41,909 nt of DNA from Candidatus Thalassarchaeaceae archaeon (GCA_030747395.1 JASLKT010000007.1:1-41909), one strand, 5' to 3'; shown: positions 9,766-18,992, numbered from the stretch's first letter. Numbers and translations: made by a program. The notes: generated from the letters alone by a model not told the origin.

Positions 9766-12480
9766 TCACTCATCCGATTCGTGTTGAATCCAAAGGCGAG
9801 ATTCTTGGTCACGTTTGTACCAAGTACCACTGCCAGCCGGTTCTTCCAACCATTCCTCACCCTCATTCCAAACCCCATCCAAGTAAGAATCTGGACCTGT
9901 GACCAAATCGAATACTGACTCATCTGGTATAACTGGAGAATGAACCTCAGACGGCCTTTCCCTACGCGTCAAGCTGATGGCGAGAATCGATAGTAGCGCA
10001 ACCAAAAGAATGGCTGCAAGGGCCACTCCGCCCTGCATCATCACAGAATCAGTTTGACCTTCAGTTTCTTTGCCAATGAATGAATCACAGCCATCTGGAA
10101 TGTTGTCCATGTCCTCATCGATGTTGTCGTCGTGCCCATTACAAGCGTCGGCGAAGTCAGCACGACCATCACCATCTGTATCGATCAATGAATCGCAACC
10201 ATCTGCAATGCCATCCAGATCCATATCGATTAAATCATCAAAACCTGGGCAGAGATCATCGACATCTGCCACATCATCATAATCACTGTCTACGAGAACA
10301 TCACAGGCATCGGGATAGCCATCTGCATCGATATCGATGGTGTCATCATGACCGATGCAGCGATCATCCGCATCAGAGACGCCATCGCCGTCGGTATCGA
10401 TTACGTCATCACAGCCATCGGGAATACCATCTACATCCACATCTATTGTGTCATCAGAATCAGGGCATTTGTCATCGGCGTCTGAGACACCATCACCATC
10501 CGCATCACGCTGACTGTCGCTACAACCGTCTGTGTAAACGGATTCACCTTGTGGCGTATCTGGACAATAATCTGAGTTATCCATGATTCCATCGTTGTCT
10601 GAATCAGTGGTACTACCAACTTCTCTCTGCTCTTCACTGCATCCATCAGTGAAAATATCGACACCAGATGGTGTGCCCTGACAAAGGTCATCATCGTCGT
10701 AAACCCCATCTCCATCTGTATCGAAAATCAAGTGCAGTAAATCGTTCATGGCTGTTGCAATTCGAATATCCCATCTCGCAGCATGCTCGCGTAAACCAGC
10801 CTCGTTGAAATGAATTGTATCATACCGCCATTCAGTACCATTGAGATCATCTGTATGCGGTCCAGCAAACGTTAGTGGATCTGCCTCAATGACCGCATTT
10901 TGGCCACCGACAACCCAACCCATCTTGACAGGGTCTCCATTGGGGACAAAACCAACTCGCGCAACAGCCCAAGCGATGTCATAGCCGGCATGGGCTCGAC
11001 TACCAAGAACGACCTCGCCCAGCATTTCGGCATAATCCTCTATGGTCGTGCCACCTGCATTGCTTTCCCCTTGATGCCAAAGGATGGCACGCGCTCCACT
11101 TGGTTGAACGGCATCAAGTGCTTCCGTGATTCTAGGGAAAAGGTCGTTTGCATCCGGGACCCAACGGTCGACCTTGGTGCCACCATAACCCACAGATAGG
11201 AAACCGATTGGAACATCATATCGGTCGGTAAGCAAATCTCCGAGTGCAGGCCAAGGTGAACCACTATTGCCGGTGGCAGCAGGTTGTGGATCATGTCCAA
11301 ATCGCCATCCATTGGAACTCCAAGTACTGACACGTGGGTCAGTCGGAGTCAATGGGAAGTCGCCATGATTCGCAGAATTGGATTGTCCTGCAACGATGAA
11401 AACTTCACCAACACCAACAGGTTCGATGGTTAGGAGGTCGACTTGCTGTCCTGCATTCATGAAACGGAAATCAAGGCTGTGCCACCCCGTGGGAACATCA
11501 AGTGTACCGTAGAAATTTGAGCTGAGAGGAACTGCAACCTGTGTCCAATCAGAGGGTGTTCCATTGTCTAAAGAGGTATAGCGACCTTCAATCAAATCAA
11601 CGACGTGCTCGGTTGAACCACGAACAGGGAATGTACCCATACTGTATTCGTTCCTCTGTACGATTTGATGAGAATCTGGAGATTCCAAGTTGACCATGAG
11701 GCCGGTAGGCGTCGGCCCAGGGTGAACCATTACAGTCAGCGTTTTGACTTCATATTCACCACAATTTTGAGAAAATGTCCAATCTGGATTCCCTTCTGAA
11801 TCAGGATTGTTGCCAATGCCGAGATCATCGCCTGAACCCGCGCTAGCGTAGCCCCAAGCACTGTATGAAAACAAGGTCTCTCCGGACTCATAGTCATGGA
11901 TTTGCATGCTCCCATAACCTGCGCTGCCCTCAGCACTTTGGATGTCGCCAAAATCATACACAGAACCATCCGCATTGGGTACGGCGTTGCCATTACTAGT
12001 GCCGTAATTTGTGCCCCAGAATTCAATCACACCAGTGTCAATCGACCCCATGCCGGTGAGGTTTGGATGATTCGATTCAATCTGTACTTCGTCTAGGAGT
12101 TGCTTGAATTCGACGCCTGAGGAAAATGTAGGCACACCCAATTCATTGGCATACATGGTGGGGCTCGGAAATGAGATAAACACCCAAATTCGGTCTTCGC
12201 CAGGTTTCTTCAACTCGAGGTGGTAAGCAACTCGATCGAATGTGAAATTGATGGTTTCAGCATCATTGATTGAATAGGGAATTGCATCATTGTTGAACTT
12301 CCCATCATCAGGGATATTCAGTTGATACACCGTTGTGTAATTGGCAGATTCTGAAACATCGTTTCCAACGGATGTGCGAATCGACATGTCGTGTGGGATG
12401 GAATGGAAATTTCCAAATCCTACCCATGGAACTGCAAGCAGTAAGAGGGTCAGGAGAAGAGCCGTCTTACGCGCGCGCAT
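9766..12480 (-). CDS. Membrane-anchored SASA-family (sialate O-acetylesterase-like) esterase with thrombospondin type 3 repeats and Trp-rich cytoplasmic tail
   Basis: 904 aa; signal peptide; VFIVAGQSNSANHG and ILWHQGESNAGG; repeated DxDGDGVSDADDxC; TM VALAAILLVALLSILAISL; tail EEWLEEPAGSGTWYKRDQESRLWIQHE. Confidence 0.85.
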   Translation of the reverse strand: MRARKTALLLTLLLLAVPWVGFGNFHSIPHDMSIRTSVGNDVSESANYTTVYQLNIPDDGKFNNDAIPYSINDAETINFTFDRVAYHLELKKPGEDRIWVFISFPSPTMYANELGVPTFSSGVEFKQLLDEVQIESNHPNLTGMGSIDTGVIEFWGTNYGTSNGNAVPNADGSVYDFGDIQSAEGSAGYGSMQIHDYESGETLFSYSAWGYASAGSGDDLGIGNNPDSEGNPDWTFSQNCGEYEVKTLTVMVHPGPTPTGLMVNLESPDSHQIVQRNEYSMGTFPVRGSTEHVVDLIEGRYTSLDNGTPSDWTQVAVPLSSNFYGTLDVPTGWHSLDFRFMNAGQQVDLLTIEPVGVGEVFIVAGQSNSANHGDFPLTPTDPRVSTWSSNGWRFGHDPQPAATGNSGSPWPALGDLLTDRYDVPIGFLSVGYGGTKVDRWVPDANDLFPRITEALDAVQPSGARAILWHQGESNAGGTTIEDYAEMLGEVVLGSRAHAGYDIAWAVARVGFVPNGDPVKMGWVVGGQNAVIEADPLTFAGPHTDDLNGTEWRYDTIHFNEAGLREHAARWDIRIATAMNDLLHLIFDTDGDGVYDDDDLCQGTPSGVDIFTDGCSEEQREVGSTTDSDNDGIMDNSDYCPDTPQGESVYTDGCSDSQRDADGDGVSDADDKCPDSDDTIDVDVDGIPDGCDDVIDTDGDGVSDADDRCIGHDDTIDIDADGYPDACDVLVDSDYDDVADVDDLCPGFDDLIDMDLDGIADGCDSLIDTDGDGRADFADACNGHDDNIDEDMDNIPDGCDSFIGKETEGQTDSVMMQGGVALAAILLVALLSILAISLTRRERPSEVHSPVIPDESVFDLVTGPDSYLDGVWNEGEEWLEEPAGSGTWYKRDQESRLWIQHESDE
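10080..10730 (-). repeat. TSP3-type acidic Ca-binding repeat array inside the esterase gene
   Basis: Recurrent DNA block (cat/catca/gatcatc-rich) encoding DTDGDGVSDADDxCxxxDDTIDxDxDGxPDxCD units. Confidence 0.8.
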
Positions 12481-12512
12481 GGTTACGGGGAGACGTGTTT
12501 CTCTATAATCGG

Positions 12513-13640
12513 TTACGACTCAAAGCGTGTGTAATTTCTTTCATATTCGGTAGCACTATTTTGATCCCATTCTACCAACTCTTTTGCCATTATTTTTTTG
12601 TATAAAAATGGCGTAATTAATACTAGATATAGCATGGATAAATATCCATAAGGCAATAGTGGTGCATCTTTATGAGTTGGATTTAGTTCCCAAAAATTCA
12701 AACTTGCAGATCTATGATGGTCAGAATGTCTTGTTACATTACACAAATAGATGCTACTGAGTAAATGATTGGAATTCCATGAATGCCTCATACCTACAGG
12801 TTTCCCCTTTTCCCTTACTAGGCCATAATGTTCAATATAATTAATGGATTCCAACAATATCTTTGCTATTAATGCACATAAAAGGAAACATAACATCCCA
12901 ATTAGGCCACCAAAAATAAACGCTAATACTGTAAGAAATAGGCTCCTTGAATATCCAATTATCATTCTATTATGGATACTCAATAGACTTTGATTTCTCC
13001 TTTTCAATCGACCTGCTTCAAGTTTCCAACCACTGATTTGTTCTTCAAAACTGGCTCTAATGATAAACAGATAGATATTTTCACCTCTTTTCGCTGAGGC
13101 CGGATCTTCATCTAAGCACACGTCTTTATGATGCCCATAAACATGTTCGATTGCAAAAGTACAATCCCAAGAAAAAGCAAGCATCCAATTTCCGATGAAC
13201 ATGTCAATTTTACTCTGCTTTCTATGAGTTAACTCATGACCCGGTACCGTACCAAGTATTCCGATAAGTAGCGTATTTTGGATAATTATAGAGATTTTAT
13301 CCACTAGGGTAAAAGAACCTATTAGTTGGATAATATCAATATTAAACGTAGAATACAATCCTTCAATATACCAATTCGGAGAATTATTACCAAAAATGGA
13401 CACGACAAAAAATGTCAAGCAAAATAATATTGGTAAATTGATGTAAATTGAAAAATTCAATATGGCTGGATATGAAAAATGTTGAATCTCCTTGTCTCTA
13501 GGTAAAACATGATCCCCAATAATCAGAAATAATGACCAAGCGATGATAAAATAGGTCGGGTAATTCTGTCCCTGCAAAACAAATATGATGAACAAAATAC
13601 CTGTTAGAGCAGGAATATAATGTTTGAAATATTTCAGCAT
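12513..13640 (-). CDS. alkB: AlkB-family alkane 1-monooxygenase (membrane di-iron)
   Basis: 375 aa, multi-TM. Four AlkB motifs: GHELTHRK, EHVYGHHKDV (followed by EDPASAKRGENIY), NYIEHYGLVRE, RHSDHH; also HSWNSNHLLSS and DAPLLPYGY. Confidence 0.9.
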   Translation of the reverse strand: MLKYFKHYIPALTGILFIIFVLQGQNYPTYFIIAWSLFLIIGDHVLPRDKEIQHFSYPAILNFSIYINLPILFCLTFFVVSIFGNNSPNWYIEGLYSTFNIDIIQLIGSFTLVDKISIIIQNTLLIGILGTVPGHELTHRKQSKIDMFIGNWMLAFSWDCTFAIEHVYGHHKDVCLDEDPASAKRGENIYLFIIRASFEEQISGWKLEAGRLKRRNQSLLSIHNRMIIGYSRSLFLTVLAFIFGGLIGMLCFLLCALIAKILLESINYIEHYGLVREKGKPVGMRHSWNSNHLLSSIYLCNVTRHSDHHRSASLNFWELNPTHKDAPLLPYGYLSMLYLVLITPFLYKKIMAKELVEWDQNSATEYERNYTRFES

Positions 13641-13679
13641 TTTTCATCCCACTATTCTTCTTTCACATGTCTTCACTGA

Positions 13680-14792
13680 TTAGGATAGAATGTCACTCAA
13701 GCAATCCCTGTCAATTGCCTTGCGAATGCAGCGAGCAATTCGCTGCCCGGTAGAAAGTCCTGGCTCGTTGATATCCGAGTAAGGTGAACCGCCGACCGCG
13801 ACATTGGAACCGGCAACAATTCGAGCGCTGACTTCAAAGACACGGAATTCGAGTTTGTCAGTGACAATGGTCTCAAGGCAGAAGGGTCCAATCATTCCGC
13901 GTGCGTCATCCTCTAATTCAAGCGAGGCCGCAACTGCACCTTCGCCCAAGCGGAAAGCTTCGGGAAGCAAAGATTCGCGGAGAACGGCAGGCGTATTTCC
14001 TGTGACGACGAAAGATGGCTCTAAGCCCATATCTCGAATGTCACGCAGACTTCCCAATTTGTAGAACTCATCGACATTCGCCTCGTCTCGACGGTCTATG
14101 CTCATCAACTCCAATCTGCCACAGTTCTGGCCTTCACGACTGCCCATGCCTTCGACTTGATAGCCATCTTTAGCAATCGGGTCGAAAAAGAACTGGAAAT
14201 AGTAACGTGTCCCAAGAACGTACTCTTGGATGGTGAATTCTTCTTCTAAGTCGACGTTTCGTCGGAAGTCACGGAAGTTGCGCGCAATGAAGTAACCACG
14301 TCCCCCTTTGGCACCTGCATACTTGACAATCACAGGGCCATCGATATCGTGTGGATCTTCAATCACTTTGGGCATGGTGCAGCCACCGGATTCAAGCCAT
14401 TGGCGCTGCAATTCTCGACTGCCCTCCCACTTCAGAATCTGACGATTGCCGAAAGTGGGTACTTCAAGTGCGATGAAATTGGTTGGACTGAGGTATTCAA
14501 CCAATGATCCATGTGGGATAATGATGACATTGCGCTTGCGCAATTCTTCCGCTTTGTCTAGAAGTTCCAGATAATTGTCCAAAATCATCCATTCATCGGG
14601 TTCTGCCCCTGGAAATGCCTTGTACATCTTTTGGCGGTCTTTGCCAACACAAATACCGAGGGTCCGGAATCCTTCTAGACGGGCTCCATGAAGAATCTGA
14701 AGCGATGAGTGCGAGGCGATTACACCAATCGTAATCTCGGCAGGATTGTACTCCGCGAGCCAGTCAGGCAGGTGCGGGTGTGTGGTCGCCAT
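13680..14792 (-). CDS. purP: Formate-dependent FAICAR synthetase PurP (ATP-grasp)
   Basis: ORF to 14882; ATG 14792 (MATTHPHLPDW) preferred. IGVIASHSSLQILHGARLEGFRT, IIPHGSLVEYL, PVIVKYAGAKGGRGYFIA, MGSREGQNCGRLELMSIDRR, GPFCLETIVTDKLEFRVFEVSARIVAGSN. Confidence 0.93.
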   Translation of the reverse strand: MATTHPHLPDWLAEYNPAEITIGVIASHSSLQILHGARLEGFRTLGICVGKDRQKMYKAFPGAEPDEWMILDNYLELLDKAEELRKRNVIIIPHGSLVEYLSPTNFIALEVPTFGNRQILKWEGSRELQRQWLESGGCTMPKVIEDPHDIDGPVIVKYAGAKGGRGYFIARNFRDFRRNVDLEEEFTIQEYVLGTRYYFQFFFDPIAKDGYQVEGMGSREGQNCGRLELMSIDRRDEANVDEFYKLGSLRDIRDMGLEPSFVVTGNTPAVLRESLLPEAFRLGEGAVAASLELEDDARGMIGPFCLETIVTDKLEFRVFEVSARIVAGSNVAVGGSPYSDINEPGLSTGQRIARCIRKAIDRDCLSDILS

Positions 14793-14972
14793 TAGGGACG
14801 GCTCCGATGCCCGGTAATTATCGGTTGCGGAAATAGCACCCACTCTTGAGGGGTGATGGGTGCAATAATTCGCATGGTTCATATAGGTGAAGATACAACC
14901 TAAGACCTCGTGATTCTGTTGTCTTAGCGAACCTGATCTGCACCAAATTGGTCACAGGAGCGAAAGCGCTAG

Positions 14973-15263
14973 ATGGATATTACAAAAGAGAACAAGAACA
15001 CGAAGCAAGCAAGAGAAATTCAGAAAATGGTCATGGAACTAATACAACTTTGGATACCAACACTTGAGGATGAACTGCACGGACAGAAGAGCGCACTTAG
15101 AAGTCGAGCAATGAAACTGATGGGGCTTTGGATTACAAGATTGGAATACGAAAATGCGGAAGACCTTCTGAGAAAAGAAATTCAAGAGTGGGAATACGAG
15201 AACAACGAATTGAATTATGGTGAGGACAAATACAATTGGGAATTCAGAGAAGAGCATGTTTGA
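14973..15263 (+). CDS. Small charged hypothetical protein with an internal repeat
   Basis: 96 aa ORF with no competing gene; internal similarity MELIQLWIPTLEDE vs MKLMGLWITRLEYE. No family recognised. Confidence 0.5.
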   Translation: MDITKENKNTKQAREIQKMVMELIQLWIPTLEDELHGQKSALRSRAMKLMGLWITRLEYENAEDLLRKEIQEWEYENNELNYGEDKYNWEFREEHV

Positions 15264-15281
15264 GGGTGTCAAAACCCCCTG

Positions 15282-15318
15282 TGAAACCTAACGGTGGAGG
15301 GGGGGCAAGACATTCAAG
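15282..15318. repeat. Direct repeat copy 1 (tgaaacct-aacggtggagggggggcaagacattcaag)
   Basis: Matches 16668..16703 apart from one G deletion before AACGG and two extra G in the G-run. Confidence 0.9.
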
Positions 15319-15342
15319 TGCCGCCTTGTAACAAGTCGACCC

Positions 15343-15726
15343 ATGGAACACACACTGGCAATGCAAATCGTCGGGGTCGTCATGATCCTCGTCGGGATAA
15401 TGAAGAATTGGGATCCTGTTGGATTCAACAAGAACCTCTTTGGAGAGGTGGATGGCGTAGAAGGTGGGCCTGCTGCATCAATGAGGATGCTCATCGGAGG
15501 AGCCTTTGCCGGACTTGGGGGATTGAATCTCTACTGCAGCTTCACGATTAATGAACACGCAAGCGAGGGTGATTTTATCCTCATCGGCAACGTAATTGCT
15601 CTGGTGGTAATATTGAGCACTCTTCTGGGAGCCAAATTCAGGGGCTTTTTGGAAGAGATACCCGTGCCCCCGCTGGTAATTTTTCCGACACTGATCGCAA
15701 TTTGCCTGTACGCTGCGACATACTAA
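15343..15726 (+). CDS. Small integral membrane protein of unknown function (3-4 TM)
   Basis: 127 aa; hydrophobic segments IVGVVMILVGIM, MLIGGAFAGLGGLNLY, GNVIALVVILSTLLG, LVIFPTLIAICLYAA. Confidence 0.75.
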   Translation: MEHTLAMQIVGVVMILVGIMKNWDPVGFNKNLFGEVDGVEGGPAASMRMLIGGAFAGLGGLNLYCSFTINEHASEGDFILIGNVIALVVILSTLLGAKFRGFLEEIPVPPLVIFPTLIAICLYAATY

Positions 15727-15780
15727 CTACATTAATGAGAGAAATTGAAGCACTGTCAAGATTTTCCATCGGGTGCTGAA

Positions 15781-16677
15781 ATGGAATTCAATGTTGAAGA
15801 GGAGGGGCTTCTTCTTCCTACATTGGCATTGATGTATCCTGATTCAACAAAGTCAAAATTGCGGAAAATGCTGACTGAAGGTAGAGTATTGGTCAATGAG
15901 ATACCTGTTTACAAAGCCAAAGAGATTCTTGTGAAAGGTGACAAAATTGCAATCATTAATCGTTCGGAAGCAATGAAGAAATCACCCCCACCTGAACCGA
16001 AAAAGCAATTTTCAAGGTTGAAAATTCTATTTGAAGACGACTATATTTTGGTTGTTGAAAAACCAGCTGGCTTGCTTTCTGTCGCCACAGATAAACTTGA
16101 GAAAGACACACTACACAGTCGCTGTGTCGATTATGTAAAACGTCAATCTGCACGAGCCTGGTCGCATATTGTGCATCGATTAGATCGCGATACTTCTGGT
16201 GTAATGGTATTCGCAAAAGATCGTGAAATCAAAGAACATTTGCAAACTCAATTCGCTCAAAGGGATGTAGAACGAATGTACCATGCTCTTGTGGAGGGGG
16301 TGCCTGAATCTTCTGAAGGAACGGATTCATCTTGGCTTGTGGAAGATAAAAATCTTCACGTGAAGCGTGTTAAATCAACATTCAAGGGGTCCAAACAATC
16401 GATTACACATTGGCGAGTTGAAGATCAAGATGAGTTTGTATCTTTGATTGAAATCAAAATAGAAACTGGGCGTCGTCATCAAATAAGGATGGCAATGCAA
16501 GTTCTCGGTTGTCCAATTGTCGGCGATCTCGTGCATGGGGCTACAACAAATCCCCTCAATAGAATCTGCTTGCATGCAACTGCACTCGGTTTTTTGCACC
16601 CATCAACCAATGAGTTTGTGCGCTATGAAACAAATGTGCCCTTCGTAAATCAGGTCAAAATTGATTTTGAAACCTGA
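15781..16677 (+). CDS. RluA/RluD-family pseudouridine synthase with N-terminal S4-like domain
   Basis: ATG 15781 preferred over TTG 15745. S4-like RKMLTEGRVLVNEIPVYKAKEILVKGDKI; catalytic HRLDRDTSGVMVFAKD; EIKIETGRRHQIRMAMQVLGCPIVGDLVHG; RICLHATALGFLHP. Confidence 0.9.
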   Translation: MEFNVEEEGLLLPTLALMYPDSTKSKLRKMLTEGRVLVNEIPVYKAKEILVKGDKIAIINRSEAMKKSPPPEPKKQFSRLKILFEDDYILVVEKPAGLLSVATDKLEKDTLHSRCVDYVKRQSARAWSHIVHRLDRDTSGVMVFAKDREIKEHLQTQFAQRDVERMYHALVEGVPESSEGTDSSWLVEDKNLHVKRVKSTFKGSKQSITHWRVEDQDEFVSLIEIKIETGRRHQIRMAMQVLGCPIVGDLVHGATTNPLNRICLHATALGFLHPSTNEFVRYETNVPFVNQVKIDFET

Positions 16678-16703
16678 ACGGTGGAGGGGGCAAGACATTC
16701 AAG
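16668..16703. repeat. Direct repeat copy 2 (tgaaacctgaacggtggagggggcaagacattcaag), spans the RluA-family gene stop codon
   Basis: See copy 1 at 15282..15318. Confidence 0.9.
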
Positions 16704-16713
16704 CGTCAGGGCG

Positions 16714-17826
16714 ATGCGAAACAACATGGGCGGAGGATATTCAGGCGCTGGAGGCGGTTCTAATCGGACATATGGAGGCTATCTAGGCCTACATGAATTG
16801 CTCTCCTTGCAACGGGAAGATGAAGGGGTCAGCAACGATGAGATGCATTTCATTGTCACACACCAAACCTTCGAACTTTGGTTCAAACAGGTCATTCGAG
16901 AACTCAGAGAAATTCGAGATATTCTCGCTACGGAACATGTTCCAGAGGCTGAAGTGCCAAAAGCCGTGGAACATCTGGGTCGCGTGACTGAAATCTTCCG
17001 CCTTCTGGCCAATCAATGGAAGGTGATGGAAACACTCACTCCACAAGGATTCCTTGCATTCCGGGATGGTTTGGGTACTGCTAGCGGATTTGAATCGTAT
17101 CAAATGCGCGAAATGGAAATTCTCCTCGGCTTGGAACAGGTTGGCCGTGTTTCTGATATGGATCCATTGGGTCATTTCCGAAAACTCGCTACTCGCAGTG
17201 AAGCAGATGCGGCTGCTTTGGCTCGTTTGGAAGCTACTTTAGAAGAAACAACACTGGAATCCGCATTGACCACTTGGTTATCACGAACGCCCATCATGGG
17301 CTCATTCTATGGTTCAAATAAAGACGATGAAATCGTCGAATCATATGTCGATGCCCATCTCGCTGCTTACGCGAGTATAGGAGATGCAGCAAGTGCGCGA
17401 ATGGAAGCACAGGGTGTAGACAATATCGAAGCCGTCAAGGCTCGCTTTGCTGCAGCAAGCCAAGGTGCACGTGATTTCCTCAAACCCGATGGTGATGTGA
17501 ATCGAGCACGCGCTGGATTGCTTTTCATCGAGTCATACCGAGAACTCCCGTTACTCGCTTGGCCCAGAGTACTCATCGATGCCGTGGTTGAACTAGAGGA
17601 GAGCATGGTTCTTTTCCGAACATACCATGCACGAATGGTTGAGCGAATCATTGGACGACGTGTTGGTACAGGTGGTTCTTCAGGTGTCGATTACCTCGAT
17701 GCTACGACCAAATATCGAATTTTTGGAGATCTCTGGGGTGTCCGAACAATCCTCTTGAAACCAGAGCTTCGACCTTCATTGAAAAATGGAGATATCTATG
17801 GATTCGCAGGCGATGGAACAGATTGA
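16714..17826 (+). CDS. kynA: Tryptophan 2,3-dioxygenase
   Basis: YGGYLGLHELLSLQ...DEMHFIVTHQTFELWFKQVIRELREI, GFLAFRDGLGTASGFESYQMREMEILLG, GTGGSSGVDYLDATTKYRIFGDLWGVRTILL are TDO signatures. ATG 16714 preferred over GTG 16681 in the repeat. Confidence 0.93.
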   Translation: MRNNMGGGYSGAGGGSNRTYGGYLGLHELLSLQREDEGVSNDEMHFIVTHQTFELWFKQVIRELREIRDILATEHVPEAEVPKAVEHLGRVTEIFRLLANQWKVMETLTPQGFLAFRDGLGTASGFESYQMREMEILLGLEQVGRVSDMDPLGHFRKLATRSEADAAALARLEATLEETTLESALTTWLSRTPIMGSFYGSNKDDEIVESYVDAHLAAYASIGDAASARMEAQGVDNIEAVKARFAAASQGARDFLKPDGDVNRARAGLLFIESYRELPLLAWPRVLIDAVVELEESMVLFRTYHARMVERIIGRRVGTGGSSGVDYLDATTKYRIFGDLWGVRTILLKPELRPSLKNGDIYGFAGDGTD

Positions 17827-17852
17827 TACACATCAGCAGGAGACGGTGGAAT

Positions 17853-18992
17853 ATGGTAGAGGTTGTCATCTGCGCTGTAGCGCGCACACCTGTCGGTCGC
17901 TATCGGGGTGCATTGGCCAACCAAACAGCAGTCGAACTAGGAATTCATGCTGTCAGAGGTTTACTTGAACGGGTCAACATTGACCCAACCAGTGGAATCA
18001 TCGACGATGTTCTATTCGGTCAGGTTTTGCAAGCCGGTGCGGGACAAGCACCTGCAAGACAGGTTGCATTGGGTGCTGGGATGCCCGTCAGTACACCTGC
18101 GACGACCATCAACAAAGTCTGTGGGTCATCACTGAAAGCGGTCATGATGGCAGCCAATAGCATTCGAGCCGGAGAATACAACGTGATTGTAGCTGGTGGG
18201 ATGGAATCGATGACCAACGCCCCATATTTCGGACAAAAAATTTCGAAGACTGAATTTGGTGAGATGAAACCTACAATGATTCACGATGGCCTATGGGATG
18301 TTTACAATGATGAACACATGGGCAATACTGGAGAAACAGTATCAGAAGAATTTGACATTTCTAGGGGCACTTCAGATGCCTTTGCTTCACGTTCGCATGA
18401 TCGCGCACTTGCCGCTTGGGAACAAGGGTGGATGGACTTCGAAGTCATCAGTACACCTGGAATCCAACGAGATGAGGGCATTTCACCAGGTGGGAATCTT
18501 AGTGAAATGAGAGCGGTATTCCAAGAAGATGGGAGAATTACTGCAGGCAATGCATCGCAACTTTCAGATGGTGCTGCTGCTGTTCTAATCGCCAGTCAGG
18601 AAGCAGCCAATGCAAACGGATGGCCAGTGCTTGGAACCGTAATCGATTATTGCACATCAGGGGTTGAGCCGGCAAGAGTGATGGCTGCACCGATTCCTGC
18701 AATCGAACTATTGCTCAATCGAAATGGATTGACGATGAATGATTTGTCTTTTGTTGAGCACAACGAGGCGTTTGCAGCGGCTTCATGTGCGATTGCAAAG
18801 GCATGCAACATTCCCGATGAGAAACTCAACCCACACGGCGGGGCCGTTGCGATTGGACATCCGTTGGGGGCAACCGGTGCCCGTTGTCTGATGACACTCA
18901 TCAATGCACTTCGTCGCACCGGCGGCGGGAAGGGGATTGTGACCCTGTGCCTCGGTGGTGGCAATGCTGTTGCCATGCTTGTTGGTGCCTAA
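17853..18992 (+). CDS. Acetyl-CoA C-acetyltransferase (thiolase)
   Basis: NKVCGSSLKAVMMAANSI, GGMESMTNAPYF, ITAGNASQLSDGAAAVL, EHNEAFAA, NPHGGAVAIGHPLGATGAR, TLCLGGGNAVAML. Confidence 0.94.
   Translation: MVEVVICAVARTPVGRYRGALANQTAVELGIHAVRGLLERVNIDPTSGIIDDVLFGQVLQAGAGQAPARQVALGAGMPVSTPATTINKVCGSSLKAVMMAANSIRAGEYNVIVAGGMESMTNAPYFGQKISKTEFGEMKPTMIHDGLWDVYNDEHMGNTGETVSEEFDISRGTSDAFASRSHDRALAAWEQGWMDFEVISTPGIQRDEGISPGGNLSEMRAVFQEDGRITAGNASQLSDGAAAVLIASQEAANANGWPVLGTVIDYCTSGVEPARVMAAPIPAIELLLNRNGLTMNDLSFVEHNEAFAAASCAIAKACNIPDEKLNPHGGAVAIGHPLGATGARCLMTLINALRRTGGGKGIVTLCLGGGNAVAMLVGA

Noticed and set aside
10080-10586. 168-aa His/Arg-rich plus-strand ORF
   Set aside because: Antisense shadow of the Asp-rich TSP3 repeat array of the esterase gene; composition (GAT/GAC read backwards) explains the His runs.
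12513-13640. Interpretation as a generic fatty acid desaturase
   Set aside because: The NYIEHYG and EDPA...RGE signatures and the RHSDHH block fit AlkB rather than desaturases.
15294-15551. 85-aa ORF starting in direct repeat copy 1
   Set aside because: Out of frame with the convincing hydrophobic 127-aa ORF that overlaps it; start is a GTG inside the repeat and composition looks random.
16681-16713. GTG start of TDO inside direct repeat copy 2
   Set aside because: The repeat is not frame-conserved between copies; ATG 16714 is a better start and the extra N-terminal residues resemble no TDO sequence.
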